The notes under the pieces: model-generated | Seen by the model: the letters and a program-made list of their open reading frames with translations, nothing else | Told to the model about the DNA's origin: nothing | Databases searched by the model: none | From: Desulfobacteraceae bacterium | GTDB lineage: Bacteria > Desulfobacterota > Desulfobacteria > Desulfobacterales > Desulfobacteraceae | Assembly: GCA_024225635.1 (NCBI GenBank) | Contig: JAAEMK010000499.1 | Coordinates: forward strand, 62,001 to 126,000 | Direction: 5' to 3' | DNA length: 64,000 bases | Part shown: positions 14,803 to 23,573 of the stretch, one piece after another | Layout of the letters: each line of letters opens with the position of its first letter | How positions within the stretch are numbered: the stretch's first letter is position 1 | Position numbers and translations under genes: made by a program

Positions 14803-15177
14803 GTGACATCCCATATTGTTGACATTCATGGACTTGCCGGTGTATTGCTGTGTAAAGAAAGCACACTCGATAGAGAATGGCGGGAATACCCTCACTTCTT
14901 TATCGGAAGGGGAAAGGATGCACGGGGCGCCCGGTTTGACGTGGGGGACGTCCTTTCATATTTGAAAGAAAGGGATTACAACCATGCCGTCCAAGGAGAA
15001 AGGCGGGAAATACAAGGGGCGAGTGCGGCTATCGGGGTACCCTCAAAAGGTAAAGAGAGGGTTCACAACGTGGAAAGCCGCCAAAACCTGGGAAATCGAA
15101 ACAGAAGCAGAATTGAAGAATCCGACCTCGGAGAAGATCCTTTTAACCTTCTCGAAGGCCTCGACGCTCTATCTTAG
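14803..15177 (+). CDS. Excisionase-like helix-turn-helix protein
   Basis: 124 aa from GTG 14803, preceded by AAAGGA. The first ~60 residues (VDIHGLAGVLLCKESTLDRE … FFIGRGKDARGARFDVGDVL) follow the layout of MerR-like excisionase/AlpA helix-turn-helix proteins. The remaining ~65 residues lie inside the integrase gene in another frame and look unlike protein, so the functional protein may really be just the N-terminal part. The position directly before the integrase supports an excision or directionality role. Confidence 0.5.
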   Translation: MTSHIVDIHGLAGVLLCKESTLDREWREYPHFFIGRGKDARGARFDVGDVLSYLKERDYNHAVQGERREIQGASAAIGVPSKGKERVHNVESRQNLGNRNRSRIEESDLGEDPFNLLEGLDALS

Positions 15178-16114
15178 ACACTGCACAAAACACACCGAAA
15201 AAAATACCTACCGGCAAAAAACATACATTTTCAAGTCTGTCATCGTTTTCTGGAGAGAAAATCCACCGCTCGAATCATGTGATGAAAACATGTTTGAAGA
15301 TTTTCTTGACGCAGTTTTTGAAAAGAAAATTCCACCTCCACCCACCCAAGGGAACAGAGAGACCGACCCCGGAAAAACAGCCAACAGATATATAAAGGAA
15401 TTCCAAGCCCTATTCAAATGGCTGATCCAGAAAAAATACTGTGACACCAATCCTGCGTCTGGTCTCAGGAGATATAAAGAAGAACCTTTCAAAAAATATG
15501 TTCCGCCAGCGGAATCCATCCATGCCGTTCAATCTGTAGCTACCCTGGAAGAGCGAGACCGGATTCGGTGTGTTTACCATTCCGGGGCCCGGGCCGGTGA
15601 GCTCCGCCGCATGACCGTCCAGGATGTTAATTTTCATACCGGAAATCTGACATTGTGGACCCGTAAACGAAAGGGTGGTTCACTGGAAGCCGACGAGATC
15701 CAGATGAATAACCCCCTGGCGGAACTCCTTCACCGAAGGATAGATAGCATGGAGCCGGGATGCAAATACGTTTTCCCGAGTCCCACCAATCCCAAGAAAC
15801 AGTTAATCAAGGATACTCTGGACAACATGATGCCCAAACTCTGTAAAAAAGCCGGGGTAAAAAAGTTTGGGCTCCATGCCATCCGTCACCATGTGGCCGC
15901 TCAAATGGTCCACTCGAAAGAGGTTGATCTTTTTGATATCCAGAAGTTTCTCCGGCACAAACGAATGAGCACCACGGACCGATACCTGAAAAGTCTTGGC
16001 GTGATCCAGACCAAGGGGACCTCTGTTTTGGAACGAACGGAACAAAGCATGGAACAACAGGCCGCATGCAAAAATCCCAAGATCCTCCCCTTCAAAAAAG
16101 CAGAGGGAATTTAG
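14984..16114 (+). CDS. int: Tyrosine recombinase (phage integrase)
   Basis: 376 aa. The N-terminal arm-binding segment (KGGKYKGRVRLSGYPQKVKR) is followed by a SAM-like core-binding domain (about 50-165) and the catalytic domain. Catalytic residues are visible: Arg203 in HSGARAGELRR, Lys230, HxxR at 298-301 (HAIR), His325 in FLRHKRMS, and the nucleophile Tyr334 in TDRYL. It should integrate and excise the element at a tRNA gene. The attachment fragment of tRNA-Ser lies 137 bp downstream. The start ATG 14984 has AAAGGG upstream. Confidence 0.93.
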   Translation: MPSKEKGGKYKGRVRLSGYPQKVKRGFTTWKAAKTWEIETEAELKNPTSEKILLTFSKASTLYLRHCTKHTEKNTYRQKTYIFKSVIVFWRENPPLESCDENMFEDFLDAVFEKKIPPPPTQGNRETDPGKTANRYIKEFQALFKWLIQKKYCDTNPASGLRRYKEEPFKKYVPPAESIHAVQSVATLEERDRIRCVYHSGARAGELRRMTVQDVNFHTGNLTLWTRKRKGGSLEADEIQMNNPLAELLHRRIDSMEPGCKYVFPSPTNPKKQLIKDTLDNMMPKLCKKAGVKKFGLHAIRHHVAAQMVHSKEVDLFDIQKFLRHKRMSTTDRYLKSLGVIQTKGTSVLERTEQSMEQQAACKNPKILPFKKAEGI

Positions 16115-16134
16115 TGGTGCCACTTTTGGTGCCA
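16115..16134. repeat. Short direct repeat beside integrase end (possible arm site)
   Basis: TGGTGCCA occurs at 16115 and again at 16127, one 12-bp step apart, directly after the integrase stop and before attR. Its position suits an integrase arm-type site. The 16135-16250 stretch holds no gene. Confidence 0.3.
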
Positions 16135-16250
16135 TTTTCTTTTGGAGATTGTGTTTCTTGGGACCACCTGGTAGGAGTTGAACCTCAAAAGCGTTTATTA
16201 AAGAGCCACTTCACAGACTATTCGGTGTTCTCCAAATCAGCCATGCTCGG

Positions 16251-16311
16251 CTGCTAAGCGAGTATGGGGTTAATTGCTCCATCGAGAGTTCGAATCTCTC
16301 TTTCTCCGCCA
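16251..16311 (+). pseudogene. 3' fragment of tRNA-Ser(GCU): prophage attR
   Basis: The segment matches the 3' part of a tRNA-Ser with anticodon GCT: loop CTGCTAA (16251-16257), stem half GCGAG, long variable arm, T-arm GAGAGTTCGAATCTCTC, acceptor half TTTCTCC, discriminator G and an encoded CCA (16309-16311). The matching 5' acceptor strand (GGAGAAA) and D-arm are absent upstream. Integrases that target tRNA 3' halves leave exactly this fragment at the distal end of the element. The intact tRNA should be at attL, left of position 1. Confidence 0.8.
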
Positions 16312-16323
16312 TTAATAAGTTAT

Positions 16324-16361
16324 AAGGCCCGGCACACGTAAAATGTGCCGGGCCTTTTTTT
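16324..16361 (+). terminator. Strong rho-independent terminator of the former tRNA gene
   Basis: AAGGCCCGGCACA (16324-16336) pairs perfectly with TGTGCCGGGCCTT (16344-16356), followed by a T-run. It lies 13 bp after the tRNA CCA, so it is host sequence and marks the start of chromosomal DNA. I see no gene in 16362-16632. Confidence 0.9.
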
Positions 16362-16632
16362 ATTTGGCCTTCAGCCCAGTGGGGATACCGCCAAATGAAT
16401 ACATTCAAAAGGCACATAAAGCACCCCGTCGAAAAACAATCTGCAGCTTCCCTAACCTCCACTTTATATGGTCGAACATTTTTTAAAGAAACAGACCCTC
16501 GACCAAAATGATAAGGGATGCCCCTATGACAATATTTCAGACTTCAGTTCTTCCGCGATCAACCCTTTTGCAATATACAGCTCAATCCCACCCATATCTT
16601 TACAAATAAAAAGTTGAAAAACTTTAAATAAG

Positions 16633-16669
16633 CATTGTATACTTAAATTCTAAAGTTAAGTATACGATG
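16633..16669. promoter_or_regulatory. Large dyad upstream of the Fic gene (operator candidate)
   Basis: CATTGTATACTTAA (16633-16646) and TTAAGTATACGATG (16656-16669) are inverted copies with one mismatch in 14, separated by 9 nt. A second small hairpin, AAAGTT and AACTTT, lies just before. The dyad is 44 bp from the probable Fic start and may be an autoregulatory or toxin-antitoxin type operator. Confidence 0.6.
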
Positions 16670-16712
16670 CCATTCAACAACCATAACAACCTTGTTTAAA
16701 AGGATATTAACC

Positions 16713-18050
16713 TTGCTTATCCCTGCGATCCCACCCTCAATACAAAACATTTCAGTTACGGATTTTAGCCAGCGCCACAACTTTTTTGAAATCTTTTCAC
16801 CGACAGATAATAAGGGAAGGTATTTGCACTGGGACAAGCTGCGGCATCTGATTCCTCCCAACGGTTTTACATCCGAAGAGTGGTGGGCAGCCATTAAATT
16901 CAGTCGCATGTCGTTAAAAAAGATACTACCGTTTAGAGATAAACAAGATCATCATTTTTATTATTGCACCACTGATTTTTTACAGGAAAAACAATCATGG
17001 CTTGATCGTGGCGCTGCCGGAACAATCACCACCGACTCTCCAATCACCAACAAGGAGACACAGCAGACATACATGATCAACTCCCTCATAGATGAAGCGA
17101 TAAGCTCAAGCCAGCTTGAAGGAGCCGCCACCACCCATAAAGTTGCAAAGGAGATGATCAGAGAACGCCGGGAACCGGAAAGCCATGATGAAAAAATGAT
17201 TCTGAACAATTACCGTGGAATGGAATTCATCAAGGAGATACGCTCGGAAGAACTGACCCCATCCATGATAAAGCAAATACACAAGGAGCTTACAAAAGAC
17301 ACCCTCGAAAACCGGAAATTTGAAGGAGCGTTTCGGACAAACAATGATATCCGTGTTGTCGGAAAGGTAGATCATGAGACGATTCATGTCCCTCCCCCCT
17401 TTAACGAGCTTGAGGACAGGATCTCCACATTATGTCTCTTTGCAAACGGAGAACTTGACAGAGGATTCATTCATCCTGTGATGAGAGCCATTATTCTGCA
17501 TTTCGTACTTGCTTATGATCACCCCTTTGAAGACGGAAACGGCAGAACGGCAAGAGCATTATTCTATTGGTCAATGCTGAATCAAGGCTACTGGCTGATC
17601 GAATATATTTCCATTTCCAATATCATCAAACGAGCACCGGTCCAATACACCAAGGCATACTTACACACGGAAACGGATGAAAACGATTTAACATACTTTA
17701 TCATCCACCAGCTCATGGTCATTGAAAAGGCCATGGCCGAACTACAACAATACCTTGAAAGAAAGACAAATGACATCCATGAGGCCCAGGATCTTTTAAG
17801 TGGCAAGGAGCGGTTACGCAAGGGGTTGAATTTCAGACAACTTAATTTACTCAGGCATGCCTTACGGCATCCCAACACACTCTACAGCATTGAGGCACAC
17901 AAGAACACCCATGGCGTATCCTACGACACCGCCCGGCGTGATCTGGTTGCAATGGCGGGCAAATTTAAATTGTTCGACAGGGTGAAATCTGGGGCATTCA
18001 GCTATTTTGTTTCACCGGCGGACCTGAAAGAGCGGATAAAAAAAATATAA
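16713..18050 (+). CDS. Fic-family protein (likely AMPylase) with N-terminal inhibitory motif
   Basis: About 445 aa. The Fic active-site motif HPFEDGNGRTAR (His270) is intact, so transfer of AMP or another nucleotide to a protein target is expected. An inhibitory-helix motif SSQLEG near residue 132 precedes the Fic core, making it a class II, self-inhibited Fic protein. The C-terminal ~80 residues look like a winged helix (YDTARRDLVAMAGKFKLFD) that could bind DNA. I chose TTG 16713 because AAAAGGA sits about eight bases before it; TTG 16692 is possible. It stands alone just outside the prophage, behind a large dyad. Confidence 0.88.
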   Translation: MLIPAIPPSIQNISVTDFSQRHNFFEIFSPTDNKGRYLHWDKLRHLIPPNGFTSEEWWAAIKFSRMSLKKILPFRDKQDHHFYYCTTDFLQEKQSWLDRGAAGTITTDSPITNKETQQTYMINSLIDEAISSSQLEGAATTHKVAKEMIRERREPESHDEKMILNNYRGMEFIKEIRSEELTPSMIKQIHKELTKDTLENRKFEGAFRTNNDIRVVGKVDHETIHVPPPFNELEDRISTLCLFANGELDRGFIHPVMRAIILHFVLAYDHPFEDGNGRTARALFYWSMLNQGYWLIEYISISNIIKRAPVQYTKAYLHTETDENDLTYFIIHQLMVIEKAMAELQQYLERKTNDIHEAQDLLSGKERLRKGLNFRQLNLLRHALRHPNTLYSIEAHKNTHGVSYDTARRDLVAMAGKFKLFDRVKSGAFSYFVSPADLKERIKKI

Positions 18051-18083
18051 TCACCGGCATCCGGCAGGCCCCCGGATTTTCAT

Positions 18084-18674
18084 TTAATTGGTTTCTGAAA
18101 TGGTAATATCGGAAAACGCGATAAGATTGGCGTCATACCCCTTGAAACTTGAGTATAAGATCTTGGACTTTGAGCAGATGGAGGCGTCGTCCCGGGAAAC
18201 AAAATAGGTGCGTCTTACGCCCTTGACCTTTCCCCGGGCGTCCTGGAACTTCCAGTACTCATAATAGCTGTCGATGCCAAACAGGTCTTCATTGTTTTTG
18301 TATGAGTTCATGCATCGATACTTTTTCACGCTCTTATTCTTTTTATACCCTTTGCCCCGCTGGTCCATCAAGCCATATACGTCTTTCTGGAATTCATACA
18401 TGGGCACGGGGATCTTTTCACTTACAAGCAGAATAATACCCGAACCGTCCGGACTGGAAAGAATCTTCAGGATTTTTTCACCAGCCTCGACCCCCGGCAG
18501 GTCTTTATAGCGCTGGGGAAGGGTTTCCAGGGACTTCCATCCATCGGGCGCATTAGTCGTGAAAGAACACAAGCTCCCCATACGGCCCTGGCCGTTGTCC
18601 CCGGCAAGACCGGAACATCCTGCAATCGAGGCGGCCAGAAAGCACAAAACAATGATATTGATAGTACGGTACAT
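18084..18674 (-). CDS. Predicted lipoprotein in ABC transporter operon
   Basis: 196 aa. A signal peptide ends in a lipobox (ASIAGC, Cys20). The mature part is a mixed alpha/beta sequence with no recognised domain (IILLVSEKIPVPMYEFQKDV). It follows the substrate-binding-protein gene by 15 bp on the same strand, with AGGAG upstream of ATG 18674, so it is probably the last gene of the transporter operon. Whether it works with the transporter is unknown. Confidence 0.7.
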   Translation of the reverse strand: MYRTINIIVLCFLAASIAGCSGLAGDNGQGRMGSLCSFTTNAPDGWKSLETLPQRYKDLPGVEAGEKILKILSSPDGSGIILLVSEKIPVPMYEFQKDVYGLMDQRGKGYKKNKSVKKYRCMNSYKNNEDLFGIDSYYEYWKFQDARGKVKGVRRTYFVSRDDASICSKSKILYSSFKGYDANLIAFSDITISETN

Positions 18675-18689
18675 AAAGCTGTTTTTCTC

Positions 18690-19655
18690 CTATTGGGGCA
18701 GATAGCTGTAATCGATAACAGGGTCCAGGGAGACGGATTTGCTCAAGGAACCGAACTTAACCATCAGATCCCTTTGATGATCGATGAATCCATCGGATTC
18801 CCTGCCGGTCACACTGAACTCGCGGATGGCGCAAACCCTGGCGACATCAAGCTCGACACCTGTATATTTCGGGATAAACTCCCTTGCCTCCGCCTCATGG
18901 TCACGGATAAAAACAAACGATTTAACAAGCCCCCTTAAAAAGGCACTGGCCTGTTCGGGATGGGCGTTTAAAAATGTGTCACTGAAGAAGACACCACTGA
19001 ATACAAAATCAGGAATAATATCATGGAACGATGATAAAAGCCTGCTCACACCATGCACTTCCAGCATGGTCGCGACAGGATCTCAGGTGATGATGGCATG
19101 GACCTGGCTGCTTTTCAAGACAGCCTCATGCTTCATGGGCTCCTGCATGTCAATGCCGAGCATGGGCTTGACATCCTTCATGGTCAGGCCTGCCAGATCA
19201 AGGGCTTCGGACAGAACGGTTTTGGAAACAATGGAACCGCTCAGGGCGATGCGCTTCCCCTTGAGATCCCCGGCGGTCCGGATATCGGAATCCTTGCTGA
19301 CATGGATGCCGCATTTTGTTCCGGGATGGGAAGTGCCAAGCCAGGAAACCACCTTTAGCGGGATTTTCCTGAGGGATGCATGGAAAAGCGCGGGCAGGGG
19401 AATGTTGCCCCCCTGGATCTCCCCCCTCATGGCAGCTGCCATGATATTGGTGGAACCGCCGATCCTCATAAGTTCAACCTTGACCCCCTCCTGCTCAAAA
19501 AAGCCCTTTTCCAGCCCGACATAAAACGGCAGCTCGTCAATATCCCTGAAATAGGAAAGCCTGAGAACCGGCAAATCCCCATCCGCGACGGCAGGCAGCC
19601 CTGTGCCCGCCACCAGGAAAAGTGCGATAAACGATAAAAGAACAAACCTCTTCAT
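18690..19655 (-). pseudogene. ABC transporter substrate-binding protein with in-frame TGA (NMT1/SsuA-like)
   Basis: One continuous frame of 322 codons is interrupted only by TGA at 19083-19085. The N-terminal 190 codons carry a Sec signal peptide and the NMT1/SsuA-like fold start (LRLSYFRDIDELPFYVGLEK, then GGSTNIMAAAMRGEIQ). The last 125 in-frame codons complete the second lobe. The stop falls in AIIT-stop-DPVAT, where relatives have a Trp-Glu-Pro type motif, so a single TGG to TGA change explains it. The product would bind a small substrate such as a sulfonate, nitrate or pyrimidine. It is likely inactive unless TGA is read through. Confidence 0.8.
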
Positions 19656-19699
19656 TAAACCTCCGTAAAGTTAAGATGTATAAAAATATTCAAGGCGAC

Positions 19700-20527
19700 C
19701 TAAACGCCTTTGTGCCATACTAAAACGCGATGCTGAACCAGTCTGGCAACGCGGTCAAAGAAAAACCCAAGGGCCGACAGGATGAGAATACCGGCAAACA
19801 TTTTTTCCGTGGCAAACACCCGCTGGGCATCGATCACCATGAACCCGATGCCTGAATCCGCAGAAAGCATCTCAACCCCCACAAGGGTTGTCACGGACAT
19901 GGAGGTTGCCACACGCATGCCGGTCGAGATCATCGGCAGGGCTGAAGGGATCAACACCCTTGTCCACAGGGCAACCCCCTCCGCCCCCAGGGAACGGGCC
20001 GCCTGGATCAATTTGGGATCAACACCTTTGATCCCGGCGATGGTATTCAAAACAATGGGAAAAAAGCATGCCTTGGCAATGATCAGCACCTTTGAGACGT
20101 CTCCGATGCCAAACCAGATGAAAAAAATCGGAATCACGGCAAAGGTTGAGACAGGACGAACCAACTCGATCAGCGGGTCGATCAAATCCTCCATAAACCG
20201 CGACCAGGCCACCAGCAGCCCGACACCGACCCCCGCCAGGGCGGCCAGGGAATAACCGCACAACGCCCTGGTGACACTGTCATACAGATGCATCCACAGC
20301 TCACCGGTGCATACAAGGGAATACAGCTCCCTGACAATGGAGGTGGGCGCAGGACAAAAAAACGGGTTTATAAATTCAAGCCGCACGATCAACTCCCAGA
20401 TCATAAGACAGATCAGGGGGGACAGCACTTTTTTGGTTTTATTCAACAGAGGCCTGAGAGAACAAAGCAGATCCGTCTTATTCACCGGAACAGCAGGCCG
20501 GGAAAGACCTTTTACCGAACCATCCAT
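19700..20527 (-). CDS. ABC transporter permease, SsuC/TauC/NrtB type
   Basis: 275 aa with about six membrane helices. The EAA loop that contacts the ATPase is visible as AARSLGAEGVALWTRVLIPS near residue 185. It is the membrane part of an importer with the ATPase encoded upstream and the binding protein downstream. The substrate cannot be told from sequence; this permease group takes up sulfonates, taurine, nitrate, cyanate and thiamine precursors. It lies 9 bp from the ATPase gene, in one leftward operon. Confidence 0.88.
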   Translation of the reverse strand: MDGSVKGLSRPAVPVNKTDLLCSLRPLLNKTKKVLSPLICLMIWELIVRLEFINPFFCPAPTSIVRELYSLVCTGELWMHLYDSVTRALCGYSLAALAGVGVGLLVAWSRFMEDLIDPLIELVRPVSTFAVIPIFFIWFGIGDVSKVLIIAKACFFPIVLNTIAGIKGVDPKLIQAARSLGAEGVALWTRVLIPSALPMISTGMRVATSMSVTTLVGVEMLSADSGIGFMVIDAQRVFATEKMFAGILILSALGFFFDRVARLVQHRVLVWHKGV

Positions 20528-20536
20528 AACCAGCTC

Positions 20537-21298
20537 CTATATTTCTTCTAAAATCAGATTTTTCAGATACCTTTCATATTCGATGAACCTGGGAGAGGTA
20601 AACATCTCCCGCTCCCTTGGCCTGGGAAGATCGATCTTTACGACCTCCTTGATTTTCCCCGGCCGTTTGCTGACCACAACCACCCTGTCAGCCAGATAAA
20701 CAGCTTCCGGGATACTGTGGGTTACAAACAGCACCGTGCATTTGGCCTGCTGCCAGATTTTCAGCAGCTCTATCTGGAGCGTCTCCCGGGTCAGGGCGTC
20801 CAGGGCGCCAAAGGGTTCATCCATGAGAATCAACCTGGGCGTATTTGCAAGGGCCCGGGCAATGGAGACACGCTGCTGCATCCCCCCGCTCAACTCGTTT
20901 GGGTACCTGTTTTCAAAGCCCTCAAGGCCAACCATTTTGATCAGGTTGGCGGACGTCTCCCTTCGATGTACCTTGGGAATCCGGCGCAACTCAGGCCCGA
21001 ACTCGATATTTTCCCGCACGGTTTTCCATGGAAACAAAAGATATTCCTGGAACACCATTGCACTAAGCGGGTCAGGCCCTTTAACAGGCTTCCCGTTAAA
21101 ATTGAGAACGCCGGAAGTCAGGGGTTCCAGCCCGGCCGCAAGAAACAGAAAAGAGGATTTGCCGCATCCACTGGGTCCGATGATGGTGATAAATTCCCGC
21201 TCCGCCACCGACAAGGTAAAATTGGAAAGGGCGACTATTTCCTGGTTCTGCTTGTCATGGTAGACCTTGCTGACATTGGATGCCTCTAAAAACGCCAC
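20537..21298 (-). CDS. ABC transporter ATP-binding protein, SsuB/TauB/NrtD type
   Basis: 253 aa. Walker A GPSGCGKSS, Q-loop MVFQEYLLFPW, signature LSGGMQQRVSIARAL, Walker B LILMDEPFGALD and the switch His in VTHSIPEA are all intact. It powers the importer encoded downstream and is the first gene of the operon ATPase, permease, binding protein, lipoprotein. The importer now depends on a binding-protein gene with an internal stop, so the whole system may be non-functional. Confidence 0.93.
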   Translation of the reverse strand: MAFLEASNVSKVYHDKQNQEIVALSNFTLSVAEREFITIIGPSGCGKSSFLFLAAGLEPLTSGVLNFNGKPVKGPDPLSAMVFQEYLLFPWKTVRENIEFGPELRRIPKVHRRETSANLIKMVGLEGFENRYPNELSGGMQQRVSIARALANTPRLILMDEPFGALDALTRETLQIELLKIWQQAKCTVLFVTHSIPEAVYLADRVVVVSKRPGKIKEVVKIDLPRPREREMFTSPRFIEYERYLKNLILEEI

Positions 21299-21522
21299 CT
21301 GTTTTCTCCTTAAATATTCTGTGATTTTAAACCCGAGACCCTATTGGGAATCAGAGGTTAAGTCAAACTGCTAATATGAATGAAAATTCAGGAATATATT
21401 GACGAATTCAATACAGGAAGCCGGGCGGGATAAGCGTTTTTGCTTTACAAGAAAAATGTAACCAGATACTTTTATGACAGAAACCCATTCAAGACAGATG
21501 CCCGGAAAAGGTCCATTGAGAA

Positions 21523-21873
21523 ATGAAAAAAGTCATAGTTTTTACAGGATTATGGATAGCGATGCTGCTGCCGCTGCTGCTGCTGCTTTCCTGCCAGCCA
21601 TTGCAGCCCATCCAAAGCTACCCGGATTATTACAAGGGGAGACAGCTTGCGGATGCCTATGCAAAAACAGACGTGATCACGACCCCCTGCCGTTCCCACA
21701 GGACAGGGCTCACCATCAGGATCATGAAGAACCGGAAAAAGCACCTTGCGGCATTGGCGCAGGATAAATCAGAAAGCTTCATCCGGGGATTTTATGACAA
21801 CTACGAGCCCGCCTACAGGGAACATATGGCGTTCTACTGCGACGAGCTCCTGAGAAGGCCCGGGTGGAGATAA
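21523..21873 (+). CDS. Small predicted lipoprotein
   Basis: 116 aa. A long hydrophobic signal (WIAMLLPLLLLLSC) ends at a lipobox Cys24. The mature part is basic and contains two further Cys residues (TTPCRSHRT and FYCDELL). No family is recognised. It lies between the transporter operon and the convergent 563-aa gene, whose end is 9 bp away. I see no terminator between them. Confidence 0.5.
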   Translation: MKKVIVFTGLWIAMLLPLLLLLSCQPLQPIQSYPDYYKGRQLADAYAKTDVITTPCRSHRTGLTIRIMKNRKKHLAALAQDKSESFIRGFYDNYEPAYREHMAFYCDELLRRPGWR

Positions 21874-21881
21874 CCAAAGGA

Positions 21882-23573
21882 TCAGAATGACGTTGGTCCG
21901 AAGATCTTCTGCAGAATCACCTTGGTGATCATGTAGGTGGGCTTTACCCCCTCTTCCCCCATTGCGCCCGCGGCCAGGGTGTTGCCGGTCATCAGGGGAT
22001 TATCCGAAGCATAGTAGGCGTAGCGGGTCCGGGTGCCCTTTGGGATAAATCCCTTGATAATGGCGGCGCTGATCGCCTTTTGATAATGGCCGCCCTCCAT
22101 CTCGAGCCCCACGGCCCGCCAGTCGGACAGAAACATTTCAAGCACGTCCCGGTTCTGGAGGCTGGTTCCCAGAACCGTTGCCATGGGCCCCTCACACACC
22201 GCTATCTCCCCGTCAAAATCCCCCGGCACAAGATCGTTTTCGACAATATAGTTGTCCGATGTCCCCTCGCACACATGGGCCGTGGCAAGCATGATATCCC
22301 CGGTCTCACCCGAAAGGATACCGGCCTTTCCCATGATGGAGATGGAACCGAGATTGAAAAGCGAGGCTTCGTCCCCTATGGACAAGGGCTTGACAAGGTT
22401 CTCCATGAGTTCAAAGGCCTGGGCGCCAAAGGCGTAATCCATGACAAGGATCACCGGTTTTTCATCGTTGGCCTTCCCGGGATCGACCCCGAAATCCGGA
22501 TGGAAGGCCACCCCTTCGAGCTTTGCGGTGTCGATGACCTGGCAATCGATGTTTGCCCCGGAACGATCCGGCAGGCTGACCAGGCCGTGGTCTTCGGCAT
22601 GGTCCAGGACCATCTCCGATTTATCCCTCAAGCCTCCCAGGAATCGGTAAAAATCCGTGTCGTCCAGCTGATTTCCCGCCTCCTTCATGGCGGAAAAGCC
22701 GTAGATCAGGTTCACCACGCTGTGGAGGTTGGCGCTGATGATATGAAAGGGCCGGGCCTCAAGACCCAGTTCAACAAGCAGTGCCTTGATGTCCGACGCC
22801 CAGATTTTTCCATAGTGGTGGTGGCCGATGATCTTCATCAACGACGGGGTAAAATAGATCACCAGCGCCTCGTCCTTTGACTGGTGCTCGTTTTCGATAC
22901 GGCGGCCAAGACTGTAGATCAGGGAAAACAGCCCGTTGTTGCTCTTGTTCTCTTTGCGTTTTCTTTCAAGGGACTCGTAGGACTCCCGGGTTTCGTGGTA
23001 GGGACGCCCCAGGATGATACTCAGGTTCCAGAGCGCCGAATCAAGGTCACTGACGCTGAGTTCCCCTTTTTTATTCACCACCCGCTCAAGCTCTTTCCAC
23101 TCCATCCTGGGATTTCCGTAATCGTCCTGAATACGCTTGTAGATCTTCTTGGCCTCGATGTTCAGAAAAACCATGTGGGTGATGATGTCATAGATCTCGC
23201 TGATTCCCCGTGAGATGATGAAACAGAGTTCCCTGTCGTTGATCCTGTACGAGGTCCTCCTGCGCTTCAACGGCTCGATGGCCTTGAACGGTGTCTCGTC
23301 AAACTGGTCCTCGTCAGTGAGAATGATCTTGGTACTCTCCTCGATCCCCTGGGGCAGCCGGTCGATGACATACTCAAGCCCCTTTAGCTCCACCACCCTG
23401 GAATCGTTCATGGTGCCGTAAATCTCAGGGCTCAGGTCCCTCAAACACCCTTCAAGGGCCTTGCCAAGCCTCCCGGACGGGCGGTAAAACCCCCGGATGG
23501 CAAGGGAATCGGTGATCACCTTGAATTCACGTATGGCGAGCCGTGCCCGCTGGCTCTTGGTTAACTCCTGCAT
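21882..23573 (-). CDS. Conserved protein with nucleoside-phosphorylase-like C-terminal region
   Basis: 563 aa, no certain family. The N-terminal ~300 residues are helical and charged. The C-terminal region has [20 protein letters not shown], then a block with GTSDNY, and [13 protein letters not shown], which recall the base- and ribose-binding segments of purine nucleoside phosphorylases and MTA/SAH nucleosidases. Phosphorylase or nucleosidase activity is a hypothesis from these motifs. It overlaps the end of pgi by 13 bp and is co-transcribed with it, suggesting a link to sugar phosphate or nucleoside metabolism. Confidence 0.6.
   Translation of the reverse strand: MQELTKSQRARLAIREFKVITDSLAIRGFYRPSGRLGKALEGCLRDLSPEIYGTMNDSRVVELKGLEYVIDRLPQGIEESTKIILTDEDQFDETPFKAIEPLKRRRTSYRINDRELCFIISRGISEIYDIITHMVFLNIEAKKIYKRIQDDYGNPRMEWKELERVVNKKGELSVSDLDSALWNLSIILGRPYHETRESYESLERKRKENKSNNGLFSLIYSLGRRIENEHQSKDEALVIYFTPSLMKIIGHHHYGKIWASDIKALLVELGLEARPFHIISANLHSVVNLIYGFSAMKEAGNQLDDTDFYRFLGGLRDKSEMVLDHAEDHGLVSLPDRSGANIDCQVIDTAKLEGVAFHPDFGVDPGKANDEKPVILVMDYAFGAQAFELMENLVKPLSIGDEASLFNLGSISIMGKAGILSGETGDIMLATAHVCEGTSDNYIVENDLVPGDFDGEIAVCEGPMATVLGTSLQNRDVLEMFLSDWRAVGLEMEGGHYQKAISAAIIKGFIPKGTRTRYAYYASDNPLMTGNTLAAGAMGEEGVKPTYMITKVILQKIFGPTSF

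Noticed and set aside
16170-16190. Antisense tRNA T-arm-like sequence (reverse of GGTTCAACTCC)
   Set aside because: The T-stem pairs at only three of five positions and no other arms are found; probably chance.
16165-16311. A complete tRNA-Ser gene
   Set aside because: No 5' acceptor strand pairing with TTTCTCC and no D-arm upstream; only the 3' part is present.
19083-19085. TGA as selenocysteine codon in the binding-protein gene
   Set aside because: The position matches a Trp in relatives, the family has no selenoproteins, and I saw no obvious SECIS hairpin just after the codon.
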